Source: Hyphomicrobiales bacterium (GTDB taxonomy: Bacteria > Pseudomonadota > Alphaproteobacteria > Rhizobiales > Rhizobiaceae). From it: 28,468 nucleotides of DNA. Position 1 is the stretch's first letter. Each line of letters starts with the position of its first letter. The translations under genes were made by a program, and so were the position numbers. The notes beneath the pieces were generated by a model. The model had not been told where the DNA came from, searched no databases, and saw only the letters and a program-made list of their open reading frames with translations. This document shows positions 1 through 8,032 of the stretch, in pieces. The stretch covers positions 1-28,468 of the forward strand of contig JAATGD010000191.1 in assembly GCA_015654965.1 (NCBI GenBank), read 5' to 3'.

Positions 1-50
1 CAGGATGGTTTTCATGGATGACCTCTTGATATCCGTCGGCAATTGAATAT

Positions 51-74
51 TATTGACTGACTTATTAGTCAATA
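51..74. promoter_or_regulatory. Palindrome upstream of the TetR gene, probable operator
   Basis: Perfect inverted repeat with 8-bp arms TATTGACT (51-58) and AGTCAATA (67-74) around an 8-nt centre. It ends 44 nt before the start codon of the TetR-family gene. TetR-family proteins bind as dimers to such palindromes and commonly repress their own gene and a divergent neighbour. That this is the regulator's own operator is inferred from position and symmetry. Confidence 0.5.
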
Positions 75-118
75 GATGACTTTGATGGTCTGCCGATGAC
101 GGTTACAGGAGTGCATGA

Positions 119-736
119 ATGCATCAGATAAAAAAACTGACGCGCGCCGAGCAGAAGGTTTTGCGTCCGCTCCAGATTCTCGATGCGGCCTTTGAGGAAT
201 TTACGAAGAAAGGATTCACGGCAACCCGTGTCGAGGATATCGCCGAGCGCGTCGGCGTCACGAAAGGCACGGTCTATGTGTATTTTGAAACCAAGGAAGC
301 GCTTTTTGAGGCGATGATTGAACATATCTCGACGCCCTTCAAGCAAGCTTTTCATGCCTATCGTTCAAAATCGGAGGATCCGGCGCTGGAACTCGAAGCC
401 TTTCTCGGCTTTCTGTTTGAACATCTCGTCGATGACCGGAAAATGCGCGAATTGTTCCGCTTTGTCGTCGCTGAAGGTCCCAAATTCCCGGAAATGATCG
501 ACCGTCATCACGAAGAATGCATGGAGCCGATCTTCGCGAGGATCAATTCAATCCTGCAAGATGGTATTGTCAGAGAAAAATTCAGGACAATGCCGGTTGA
601 ACTGGCAAAAGTGGTCGTCTCGCCCGTAGCCGGAATGCTCGTATTCCGGTTGATCTTTGATGACCGGAAAACAATCGACAGGAAAGCGGTTCTGGCCACG
701 CATCTGGAACTGATCCTGCGGGGCCTGCTGCTATGA
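119..736 (+). CDS. TetR/AcrR family transcriptional regulator
   Basis: DNA-binding repressor of the TetR/AcrR family, 205 residues, a normal length. The N-terminal helix-turn-helix covers about residues 36-60, with the family signature VEDIAERVGVTKGTVYVYF followed by ETKEALF. The C-terminal part (about 75-205) is helical and holds the ligand-binding and dimerisation region; its phenylalanine-rich character resembles regulators of efflux pumps or lipid genes. The ATG is preceded by AGGAG (107-111) at 7 nt spacing, which supports this start. The gene is monocistronic here: the next gene is convergent. The regulated partner may lie left of the window, across the palindrome at 51-74. Family assignment is secure; ligand and targets cannot be read from the sequence. 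Confidence 0.93.
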   Translation: MHQIKKLTRAEQKVLRPLQILDAAFEEFTKKGFTATRVEDIAERVGVTKGTVYVYFETKEALFEAMIEHISTPFKQAFHAYRSKSEDPALELEAFLGFLFEHLVDDRKMRELFRFVVAEGPKFPEMIDRHHEECMEPIFARINSILQDGIVREKFRTMPVELAKVVVSPVAGMLVFRLIFDDRKTIDRKAVLATHLELILRGLLL

Positions 737-742
737 CGGGCT

Positions 743-772
743 GGATACCCGCCTCCTTTCAGGCGCGTATCC
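743..772. terminator. Hairpin between convergent genes, possible terminator
   Basis: Stem GGATAC-c-CGCCT (743-754) pairs with AGGCG-c-GTATCC (761-772), leaving one C/C mismatch and a 6-nt loop. It begins 7 nt after the TetR stop codon and lies in the gap shared with the convergent propeller gene. There is no clear T-run on either side, so a canonical Rho-independent terminator is not established. Confidence 0.35.
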
Positions 773-850
773 TCTCAAGACCCATGTAACAAATAATCGA
801 ATAGCCATTATCGGCCTATAATCAGGCCTATATACAATTGCCTATTTTAA

Positions 851-1750
851 TCACGCATATTCAATGCCGGTAAGCGGACCGAGTTTTGCGAGCAAAGTGA
901 GAGGCGAAAGTTTTGGTTTCGCCAGATCATGAACCCAGACATTGCCCCCAAGATCGGCAATGAACACGCGGTTATTCGCAAGATCAAGCGACAGGCCGAT
1001 ACCATCCTGAAGACCACTCGCCAATATTTCATGCCCGGACAGGCCATTCTTCGTCAATCTCGCCCGATTTAAACTGTTGCCGCCTTCGAGATGACCTCTA
1101 TCCGTCCAATACAAGAAGCCATTCTCATGATCGATCGCAAGATCGATCGGTTCGGGCAAATGATCAATCAATGTGATGATATCATTGCGCGACGAAGGCT
1201 CCTGTCCTTTCGGAAGATCGAGGCTTGCACGAAAAATACGCCCTTTCCCGGCACTGTCCGGCCCTTTCTGGCTCCAGTAGAGATGGTTATGATCGACATC
1301 AATGGCGATCCCCACACACCAGCGGATGATATCATGGCTGTCATCCGGGTATTTGCCGTTCTGGACCAGAACCGTGACATTATCCCCATTCAGATCGCTG
1401 CGCAGAACACGCATGCCTTCACGGTCGCACCAGTAAAGATGGCCATTGCGGCGGTCGAGCTGGATTTGTTTCGGCGTTCCGGCATATCCGGCATGGACGA
1501 GCGTTTCGTGCTTCGTGCCATCGAGATTGATACGTTCGATGGTGCCGTCATGTTTTTTGAAATCCAGACCGTCATGGGAGCCCATATTGGTCCAGATAAG
1601 CACAGCTTCATCCGCGTCGATCTGAAGACCGTCAGGGGTGTTTTCAAAATCATCGATGACGATACGCTGGTGGCCACCATCGGGATCAAGAGCGATGATC
1701 GCTGGCGGGATCAACTGTAAAACATAAAGCGTGCCAGAATTTTCAGCCAT
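851..1750 (-). CDS. YWTD/NHL-type six-bladed beta-propeller protein
   Basis: A 299-residue protein built of repeats. LYW-type blade signatures occur at about residues 105-107, 158-160 and 213-215, with related LIWTN (51-55) and VFIADLGGN (262-270) segments. This is the pattern of LDL-receptor class B (YWTD) and SMP-30-like propellers. No signal peptide or membrane segment is visible, so it is probably cytoplasmic. ATG at 1750 has GGAGAG just upstream. It is the last gene of a three-gene minus-strand operon after a CoA-transferase and a 3-hydroxyacyl-CoA dehydrogenase (45-nt gap). Lactonase-like activity on a pathway intermediate is possible from the fold but not shown; catalytic metal ligands of true gluconolactonases could not be assigned. 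Confidence 0.8.
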   Translation of the reverse strand: MAENSGTLYVLQLIPPAIIALDPDGGHQRIVIDDFENTPDGLQIDADEAVLIWTNMGSHDGLDFKKHDGTIERINLDGTKHETLVHAGYAGTPKQIQLDRRNGHLYWCDREGMRVLRSDLNGDNVTVLVQNGKYPDDSHDIIRWCVGIAIDVDHNHLYWSQKGPDSAGKGRIFRASLDLPKGQEPSSRNDIITLIDHLPEPIDLAIDHENGFLYWTDRGHLEGGNSLNRARLTKNGLSGHEILASGLQDGIGLSLDLANNRVFIADLGGNVWVHDLAKPKLSPLTLLAKLGPLTGIEYA

Positions 1751-1795
1751 TTTTCTCTCCGCTCATGCGCCCGTTTGGTGACAGGCTTTCCACCG

Positions 1796-2752
1796 TCAAG
1801 GTGCAACGATACCGCCAACGCGCTTATGCGTATGGATGAGGTCGATCAAAACCTCATCGCGCTGCTTTTCGAGTTCTTCGATGGTCTGCTTCCCGACATA
1901 ATCGTTAATTCCGTCCGTAATTCTGGCTCGCAGGGCATCATTGAGTTGGGGAACTGACAATGCAGCCCATGTCTGTTGCATGCCATCTCCGAACTGCTCG
2001 AAAAAATGCGTGATACCGCCACGCCCACCCCCGAGATGATAAAGCAGGAACTGTCCCATCACGCCCCAGCGAATGCCCGGCCCCCATGTCAGCGCCTTGT
2101 CGACATCCTCGACACTGAGAACATCCTGTTCGACCAGAGACACGACTTCGCGGAAAAGAGAGGCCGCGATCCGATTGGCCGCATGGCCGGGTATCTCCTT
2201 CTTCAGCCGCACGCAGACCTTCTCCAGTCCACTGAAAAACGCATCCGCGGCATCAATGGCATCCTTGCTCGTTTTGGGGCTGCCTACCAGCTCGACCAGC
2301 GGAATGATATGCGGCGGATTAAATGGATGAGCAATCAGGCAACGCTCCGGTGCACGTGTGCAGTCAGCCGCGATCACCGACATCGGAATGCCGGAGGAAC
2401 TCGATGCGATCAGCACATCCGTATCGAGAGCATCGTCAATCTGCTTGAACATGCGCCGTTTCAGATCCTCGCGCTCCGGTCCCTGCTCCAAAACAAAATC
2501 CGCATTTTTCAGCCCATCCTCCAATGTCGGCGCAAATCGGATGCGATCGGGTGATGCCCCTTCCGACAGTCCCAGCTTGGTCAGGTTCGGCCAAAACTCC
2601 TCGATATAAGCCCTGACTTTCTTTTCGACATCCGGGTCGGGGTCCGAAACGGTCACATCAAAACCCTTGGCAAGGAAAAAGGCAGTCCAGCTCGAACCGA
2701 TCAGACCCGCGCCGATGATAAGAATATTCTTGATGTCTGTCCTGTAAGCCAT
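1796..2752 (-). CDS. 3-hydroxyacyl-CoA dehydrogenase family protein (L-carnitine dehydrogenase-like)
   Basis: NAD-dependent dehydrogenase of the 3-hydroxyacyl-CoA dehydrogenase superfamily, 318 residues. The N-terminal Rossmann domain has IIGAGLIGSSW, with the GxGxxG glycines at 14, 16 and 19 and an acidic residue (D37) at the end of the second strand, which favours NAD. The expected catalytic pair is present as H142 (AHPFNPP) and E154 (PLVELVG), with the serine cluster at 117-120. The C-terminal helical domain covers about 190-318. The single-domain size fits 3-hydroxybutyryl-CoA dehydrogenases, lambda-crystallin and carnitine 3-dehydrogenases. The upstream neighbour is a CoA-transferase (48-nt gap), so a beta-hydroxy acid or its CoA ester is a plausible substrate. 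The exact substrate is not deducible. Confidence 0.88.
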   Translation of the reverse strand: MAYRTDIKNILIIGAGLIGSSWTAFFLAKGFDVTVSDPDPDVEKKVRAYIEEFWPNLTKLGLSEGASPDRIRFAPTLEDGLKNADFVLEQGPEREDLKRRMFKQIDDALDTDVLIASSSSGIPMSVIAADCTRAPERCLIAHPFNPPHIIPLVELVGSPKTSKDAIDAADAFFSGLEKVCVRLKKEIPGHAANRIAASLFREVVSLVEQDVLSVEDVDKALTWGPGIRWGVMGQFLLYHLGGGRGGITHFFEQFGDGMQQTWAALSVPQLNDALRARITDGINDYVGKQTIEELEKQRDEVLIDLIHTHKRVGGIVAP

Positions 2753-2800
2753 AATGCAAATACCTGCTCTGTTACGGTTTCCATGATTGGGAAGATGGCT

Positions 2801-4330
2801 TCAAATCCAGCTCAGCGGGCCGGACCCGATCGGATTTAAAGGAAAGCGATAATCGCCAGGTGTCTTGCTCATCTCCACCATTTCCTTGACGCCGACATAA
2901 AGCCCCATTGGCGTCTGAACGCTGAACTGATCAGGGTCGGGGTAGATATGCTCGTCGGACGACCCGGCAATTGCCTTGGCATAATCGCGATCGAAAATGC
3001 CAAGCTCCATCAGCCATAGCGCGGTTCGTGCAAGTGTTACCGTCACTTTGTAACTTCCGCCTTCCTTTGCACGGCGGCGCAGAGCTGCAAGGGTTCCTGC
3101 TGTCGCAAGCCACCCTGCCGCATAATCGGCAACGACGACAATCGGCGTTAAGTCCGGCCTGTCATCGATTCCTTCAAGATGATAAAGCCCCAATCCCGCA
3201 CCCGCATTGATATCGAAGCCGACACGCTGGGACCATGGTCCAGAGGGCGACATGAAGGCGACCGTCGTATGGATAAGTCCGGGCTTTGCGGCAGACAGAG
3301 CTTCGGCTGTCATGTCATAACGTCCAAGATAACCGCCGCGCCGGTTTGAAATGAAAATATCCGCATCCGAAAGCAGCGCGTCGAATTTTGCACGCCCTTC
3401 GACGCTCTTGTAATCGAGACGTGCGGACCGCAATCCGACATGGGATGTGAAGTGGAATTTTTCGAGTTCGACATCGTCGGAGCGAAACAGATTGAGGACA
3501 TCCGCACCGTGCAGGGCAAGTGCGCGTCCAATCGAGGGTCCTGCAATGACATGGGTCAGACCAAGCACTTTGATGCCATCGAGCGGAGTGGATGGATCGG
3601 GCGTAAAAGGCACCGGATCGCTATCGGCGATTTTCTCGATGGAAATCAGCGGATGGCCGCCTATATGATCAAAAGCATCATGGGCCATGAATTCATGCAG
3701 GCTGCGCGTGATGGTGATCGGCACACCAGCCTCTTCAGCAGCCTGTTCAAGTTCAAGCCGGTTCCATTGGCCAAAAGCCCTGGCTATGCCTTCGGGACTG
3801 TCGACAGCATTCAAAAACTGCAATGTCTTCTGGCGCATGCCCGGATACCAGGCCCCGGCCATTGCCCAGCCGCCATCGGCCGTCGGATGCAGCAACTCAC
3901 CCTCTTCAAAGGAATTGGCGATGTCGCCCTGACCGGGATAACCATTCACCAATTCCCACTTTCTGTCGATGAAAGGCGAAAAGCGGCGCAAGGCCTTGCG
4001 CACATCAACATGGATATCCTGCCCCTCACCCGTCCGATCGCGCCAGATACTCGCGATGATGGCCGATTTTGCCGCAAGCGAAAGCGCCGACATGGCACCG
4101 AAAGAAGCCCTGCTCGGGATAATAGGGTCTTTCCCATAGAAAGTGATCTTGCCACCTGTATCGGCTGCCGTCTCACCAATATGAGAAAGCAGCCCATCAA
4201 GCTCGTCGTTCAGGTCAAGAGCACTCGCCGTGAGCGGGCTTGTCAGCATGGTATGGAATTTTTGGGAGAGTATTGGTGCCGAACGCGCCGGACCGGCTTT
4301 TCTCGTTTCAGGCTTTGAGACGTTTACCAA
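2801..4330 (-). CDS. Family III (CaiB/BaiF) CoA-transferase, double-length
   Basis: CoA-transferase of the CaiB/BaiF family, 509 residues against about 400 for typical members. The segment from residue 250 on starts like a normal family III N terminus (LDGIKVLGLTHVIAGPSIGRA) and reaches the predicted catalytic aspartate D373 in RVGFDINAG. Residues about 70-230 look like a second, partial CoA-transferase unit: AALSLAAKSAIIAS... and GQDIHVDV parallel AAGWLATAGTLAAL and SYKVTVTL near residues 410-435. The start codon is TTG, supported by AAGGAG seven nt upstream; the nearby ATG is out of frame. It is first in an operon with the dehydrogenase and the propeller, so it probably activates an organic acid by CoA transfer. 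Donor and acceptor are unknown. Confidence 0.87.
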   Translation of the reverse strand: MVNVSKPETRKAGPARSAPILSQKFHTMLTSPLTASALDLNDELDGLLSHIGETAADTGGKITFYGKDPIIPSRASFGAMSALSLAAKSAIIASIWRDRTGEGQDIHVDVRKALRRFSPFIDRKWELVNGYPGQGDIANSFEEGELLHPTADGGWAMAGAWYPGMRQKTLQFLNAVDSPEGIARAFGQWNRLELEQAAEEAGVPITITRSLHEFMAHDAFDHIGGHPLISIEKIADSDPVPFTPDPSTPLDGIKVLGLTHVIAGPSIGRALALHGADVLNLFRSDDVELEKFHFTSHVGLRSARLDYKSVEGRAKFDALLSDADIFISNRRGGYLGRYDMTAEALSAAKPGLIHTTVAFMSPSGPWSQRVGFDINAGAGLGLYHLEGIDDRPDLTPIVVVADYAAGWLATAGTLAALRRRAKEGGSYKVTVTLARTALWLMELGIFDRDYAKAIAGSSDEHIYPDPDQFSVQTPMGLYVGVKEMVEMSKTPGDYRFPLNPIGSGPLSWI

Positions 4331-4600
4331 CGATCATCTCCTTGATTAAACCAACAGAATTCACCTTTAAAGTGCTATATTAATTCCTTCTAATGCGTAT
4401 ATTTAAAGTAAATATCTGTCTTTAAGATTAAGATATTGTCACTTGTAAAATAAAATAATTGGTACTTTTAAATTTTATCCATTGCAAGAATCTTCTTGAT
4501 TGCAGATTTTTATTAGAAATAACTAATGAAAATGGTATATCTTTCTGATCCCGTCAAGCAGATCGTAGCATGAATTACAAAACGGTAGCCGTATAAAGAA
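4331..4600. other. AT-rich intergenic region upstream of the CoA-transferase operon
   Basis: No convincing gene. The stretch is clearly richer in A+T than its surroundings. TTTAAAGT occurs twice (4366-4373 and 4402-4409), each inside a short palindrome; the second is TATTTA-aag-TAAATA at 4400-4414. These sit 36-80 nt upstream of the TTG start of the CoA-transferase, so they could be regulator sites in its promoter region. This is inference from position and symmetry only. Confidence 0.35.
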
Positions 4601-4900
4601 AGGGCTATTATAGATAGGGCAGCTTATCTAAGGCGGGATTATGGAGTCATCACGTTGCAAAATCAGTCGAAAACCCAGTTGCGACTGCTGAAATTTTTCG
4701 TATTGAAAGTGATGGTTCTCTGAGCTTCCGATTTGCTGGGTTTGCAGGCAAATAGGGTTGTTTTCTTTTAGAGAATTTCCGCCAAAAAATGCGAAGCGGT
4801 TTTGCTGGAAATGCTCCAGGTTCCATCATGGTTCGCCCGAGGAGCAGCTCAAAACTCTCCGACAATGGGCAAATCTCTAAACCTTATTTACGATAGCCCT
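4601..4900. mobile_element. 300-bp MITE-like element with terminal inverted repeats and 6-bp target duplication
   Basis: The left end reads AGGGCTATTATAGATAGGG (4601-4619). The reverse complement of the right end reads AGGGCTATCGTAAATAAGG (4882-4900), matching at 15 of 19 positions. Both ends are flanked by the direct repeat AAAGAA (4595-4600 and 4901-4906). Terminal repeats, target duplication and small size define a non-autonomous element. The only open frame inside is a 71-codon minus-strand ORF (4650-4865) with no recognisable transposase motif. The insertion lies in non-coding DNA between the CoA-transferase operon and the ChaC-like gene. The parent transposase family is not identified. 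Confidence 0.72.
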
Positions 4901-4976
4901 AAAGAAATTTCACCAAAGGTTCGGCTGCGGGCACATGTTGATATGACTGCAGCAAAAATCTGAATTGTTGCTAGGT

Positions 4977-5720
4977 TTAAAGCGTCACCGTCATCGTCGG
5001 CGTGACGTTGAACGGCTCGTCAAGGCCGTGTATGCGCCGGATTTCCTCGGCGACAAGATGCTGGAGCTGCCAGAGATTGCGGTCACGAATACCTTTTTCC
5101 TCCAGATGTTTGACAGTCAGATAAAGATATTCGGCGCAGGAGCCTATATGTCCGCAAGCGCGCGCAAGAATCTGCGCCACCGTTGGCAGGGGCAAGCCTT
5201 GCGAAATACGCTCGCCTTTTGGGCCTGCCCAGAAGACAAGGGCATGCTCCGGCCCGTTTTCAGTCTCGACAGGAACCCAGCGGATTGATGGCGCATCGGT
5301 GATAGAGCTGATTTCCCGACGGATCATGCGGCGGATCTGGCCAAGACGATCCCGCTCATCGAGCCGGAAGGCGACCCCGTTGCAGCTCCCGCCACGAACG
5401 AGCGCGAGCATGAGACCGGGCTGGGAAAGCGTTCCCCGGCCACGCGTCAATTTAAGACAGAACGACCGGTGCCAACCCTTGACCTTGCCTTGCTGCGATT
5501 CCACCGCATCAAAATCCGGCTTCCAGATCAGGGAGCCATAGGCAAAGACCCATAATTTCCGCCCCTGGGATTCACGATCCAGACGATAGGCCAGCTCATC
5601 CACCTGCATATCGCTCAGGGGAATTCTTTTCGGGTCCGGGCCATGGTCGACTTCCGGCCGCAGGCTGAGCGAAACGAGTTCTTCAGTCAATGTCATGGAG
5701 GAATTCAAAGCAAATGTCAT
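4977..5720 (-). CDS. ChaC-like gamma-glutamylcyclotransferase
   Basis: Predicted glutathione-specific gamma-glutamylcyclotransferase of the ChaC/GGCT-like family, releasing 5-oxoproline from gamma-glutamyl peptides in the cytoplasm. The substrate-binding motif YGSL is present in VFAYGSLIWKP (YGSL at 61-64 from this start). The probable catalytic glutamate is E136 in MIRREISS, which corresponds to the WKREM segment of ChaC proteins. The C-terminal part carries the family pattern ending in CAEYLYLTVKHLEEKGIRD. Length (about 247) is somewhat above E. coli ChaC. The start is uncertain: ATG at 5720 and 5696 and TTG at 5732 are in frame and none has a strong ribosome binding site. It is flanked on both sides by long non-coding regions and is not part of an operon. 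Confidence 0.88.
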   Translation of the reverse strand: MTFALNSSMTLTEELVSLSLRPEVDHGPDPKRIPLSDMQVDELAYRLDRESQGRKLWVFAYGSLIWKPDFDAVESQQGKVKGWHRSFCLKLTRGRGTLSQPGLMLALVRGGSCNGVAFRLDERDRLGQIRRMIRREISSITDAPSIRWVPVETENGPEHALVFWAGPKGERISQGLPLPTVAQILARACGHIGSCAEYLYLTVKHLEEKGIRDRNLWQLQHLVAEEIRRIHGLDEPFNVTPTMTVTL

Positions 5721-6394
5721 TCTGTAACCCAATGATCACTACCCATTTTCCAGCAGCCCGTGACTGGAAGCAACCTCTTTTCATCCGGCTGCGACAAAAG
5801 CTGCCCAATCATGCGTGGGAGCAAAATCCCGGTCGATATTATAGGTACCCTCCTGAAGCCATCCCAATATTTCCCGTCTATTACACTATTTAAAGGAAAG
5901 GGAATCTCAGTTTTAGAATAATATAAAAAAATCATCGCATAGATGATCAAACATCCCCATATCCGTTAAAGCATTTGCGTTAGAGCATAATCCGACCTTC
6001 GTTCAACGAGGATCGATAAGATTATGTTTAAAGTAAAAGAAGTTAGAGCGCCGATCTGATGAACTCCGGTGTTCGTAGTGGCTTGGACTGAATTCCATTG
6101 CCGCCGGCATGAGCCGATAGATTTTCCGAAAAGCCCGTCTCAAGTGCCACATCGGACAGCCTGTATATGAATATGGCAAAACATCCGCCCCGGAAGGAAT
6201 GTCTTATATGATTGCAAGCAATAGACCCATGACAGAATAGTGCGGATGATAAACTTCATCTGCGAGGCGTTGGTTCTTGTAAAATTAGAATAATAATCTT
6301 CAGAATTGCATAAATCTAATGTGGCGTTCGTTCCTGCAAACCCTTTCCTGTGAAACATTCAGGCAATCTTTTGATTGGCAGAGAGGGCTTTATT
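5721..6394. other. Long intergenic region before the ABC transporter operon
   Basis: About 670 nt with no gene I can support; the short frames on either strand lack recognisable motifs. It separates the divergent ChaC-like gene and ABC operon and so must hold both promoters, but no convincing -35/-10 pair was found. It contains the hairpin at 5984-6028, and at 6044-6053 the 10-mer TAGAGCGCCG, which also starts the palindrome at 15436 in the hpa operon. Confidence 0.4.
5984..6028. repeat. Extragenic palindromic hairpin
   Basis: Outer arms AGCATAATC (5984-5992) and GATTATGTT (6020-6028) pair at 8 of 9 positions. The inner arms CGACCTTCGT (5993-6002) and ACGAGGATCG (6006-6015) pair at 9 of 10 positions (one wobble) around a TCA loop. 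The form resembles the dispersed palindromes common between genes in Rhizobiales; copy number in the genome cannot be judged here. Confidence 0.5.
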
Positions 6395-7978
6395 TTGAAA
6401 TCGATTTTGCTTCGCCTTGCGGCTACGACCTTTTTGATGGCTTCATTGACAGAAGCAGGCTCTGCCGAAACCCTGCGCTGGACCCGTGCTGCCGATGCTT
6501 TGACACTCGATCCCCATGCGCAGAATGATGGCGTCACCCATGCTGTTCTTAATCAGATCTATGAAAGCCTCGTCTGGCGTAATGCAGATGGCAAGCTCAT
6601 TCCCCGGCTGGCGACAGAATGGCATTTGAAAGAAGGCGACCCCACAACCTGGGTGTTTAAACTGCGTGAAGGCGTAAAATTTCATGATGGCGCGGACTTC
6701 ACTGCGGAGGATGCCGCCTTTACGCTTGACCGCGCACGTTCGGACAAGTCGAACCTTCGACAGCTTCATGCGGATGTTGAAAAAGTAACGACGGTTGGCG
6801 ACCATACGATTGAAGTAAAATTACGCGCGCCTAACGTGATCTACCCGAATAATCTGACGGGAACCTACGTGCTCGACAAGGGCTGGGCCGAAAAGAACGG
6901 CGTAACAGATGTGCAGGACATCGCAGCAGGCAAGGATAATTATGCCGTTCGCCATACGAATGGCACCGGCCCATATGTCCTCAAGTCGCGTGAGGTTGGT
7001 GTACGCACGATACTGGAAGCCTATGATGATCACTGGGCCGAGAAGAAACCGGAGATTACGGAAGTTATTTATACTCCCATCGCTGACAATGCGACCCGCG
7101 TCGCCGCCTTGCTCTCGGGTGAGGTGGACTTTCTCCATGAAGTCCCTGTTCAGGACATCGACCGGCTGAAGAATACGCCGGGCATAAAGGTTTCTGTAGG
7201 CCCGGAAAATCGCTCGATTTTTCTTGGTTATCGGGTTGACGATGCACCACTTGCATCTTCGGATGTAAAAGACAAAAATCCCCTGAGCGATCTTCGCGTG
7301 CGCGAGGCCTTTGATCTGGCAATTGACCGCGATGCGATCAAGACAGTCGTTCTGCGCGGCAATTCTGTTCCAACCGGTATTATCGTCCCGCCTTTTGTAC
7401 ACGGCTGGACTGAAGAACTGGACGCTTATTCAAAGCCGGATGTGGAAAAAGCCAAGGCATTGCTGGCTGAAGCCGGCTATCCGCAAGGCTTTGCTATCAC
7501 GCTCGACGCACCCAATAATCGCTACGTAAACGATGAGGCCATTGCCCAGGCCATTGTTGGCTTTCTGGGGCGTATCGGTGTGAAAGTGACATTGGCCTCG
7601 CGCCCCTATGCACAGCATTCTCCGCTGATCGTTGACAGAAAAACAGACTTCTATCTTTTTGGCTGGGGTGTACCGACCTTCGACAGCGCCTATAATTTCA
7701 ATGATCTGGTACATACCCGTGAAGGGCGATATGGCGCCTATAATCCGACGGGCTATTCCAACCCTGAAGTGGACAAGAAAATCGAGTCGCTCGGCACTGA
7801 AATTGATGCTGCAAAACGCGATGCGACGATTGATGAGCTCTGGAAACTGGTGAAGGCGGAACATCTTTACCTGCCATTGCATAATCAGGTTGGAGCCTGG
7901 GCGGTGCGCGACAAATTCAACCTCGAACATCAACCGGATAATTCTCCGAAAATCAGCCGCGCAACCGTCAATAAATGA
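6395..7978 (+). CDS. ABC transporter periplasmic solute-binding protein, family 5 (peptide/nickel type)
   Basis: Periplasmic binding protein of the DppA/OppA class (SBP family 5). The TTG at 6395 is preferred: GAGAGGG lies 8 nt upstream and it opens directly into a signal peptide of about 24 residues ending AGSA before ETLRW. A GTG 45 nt further upstream would add residues before the signal peptide and lacks a ribosome binding site. The mature protein has family features: LDPHAQNDGVTHAVLNQIYESLV near the N terminus, WVFKLREGVKFHDGADFTAEDA, and NVIYPNNLTGTYV. Length is about 527 residues, typical. It is first in an operon with two permeases and a fused ATPase. The ligand could be a di- or oligopeptide or another small solute; the sequence alone does not decide. 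Confidence 0.93.
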   Translation: MKSILLRLAATTFLMASLTEAGSAETLRWTRAADALTLDPHAQNDGVTHAVLNQIYESLVWRNADGKLIPRLATEWHLKEGDPTTWVFKLREGVKFHDGADFTAEDAAFTLDRARSDKSNLRQLHADVEKVTTVGDHTIEVKLRAPNVIYPNNLTGTYVLDKGWAEKNGVTDVQDIAAGKDNYAVRHTNGTGPYVLKSREVGVRTILEAYDDHWAEKKPEITEVIYTPIADNATRVAALLSGEVDFLHEVPVQDIDRLKNTPGIKVSVGPENRSIFLGYRVDDAPLASSDVKDKNPLSDLRVREAFDLAIDRDAIKTVVLRGNSVPTGIIVPPFVHGWTEELDAYSKPDVEKAKALLAEAGYPQGFAITLDAPNNRYVNDEAIAQAIVGFLGRIGVKVTLASRPYAQHSPLIVDRKTDFYLFGWGVPTFDSAYNFNDLVHTREGRYGAYNPTGYSNPEVDKKIESLGTEIDAAKRDATIDELWKLVKAEHLYLPLHNQVGAWAVRDKFNLEHQPDNSPKISRATVNK

Positions 7979-8032
7979 CTGTCGCAATACAGATAAACGG
8001 GCATTCAGCCCGCAATCGTTCAGGCAGAATGC

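Noticed and set aside
4650..4865. 71-codon minus-strand frame inside the 300-bp element
   Set aside because: Too short for a transposase, with no motif seen; treated as non-coding element interior.
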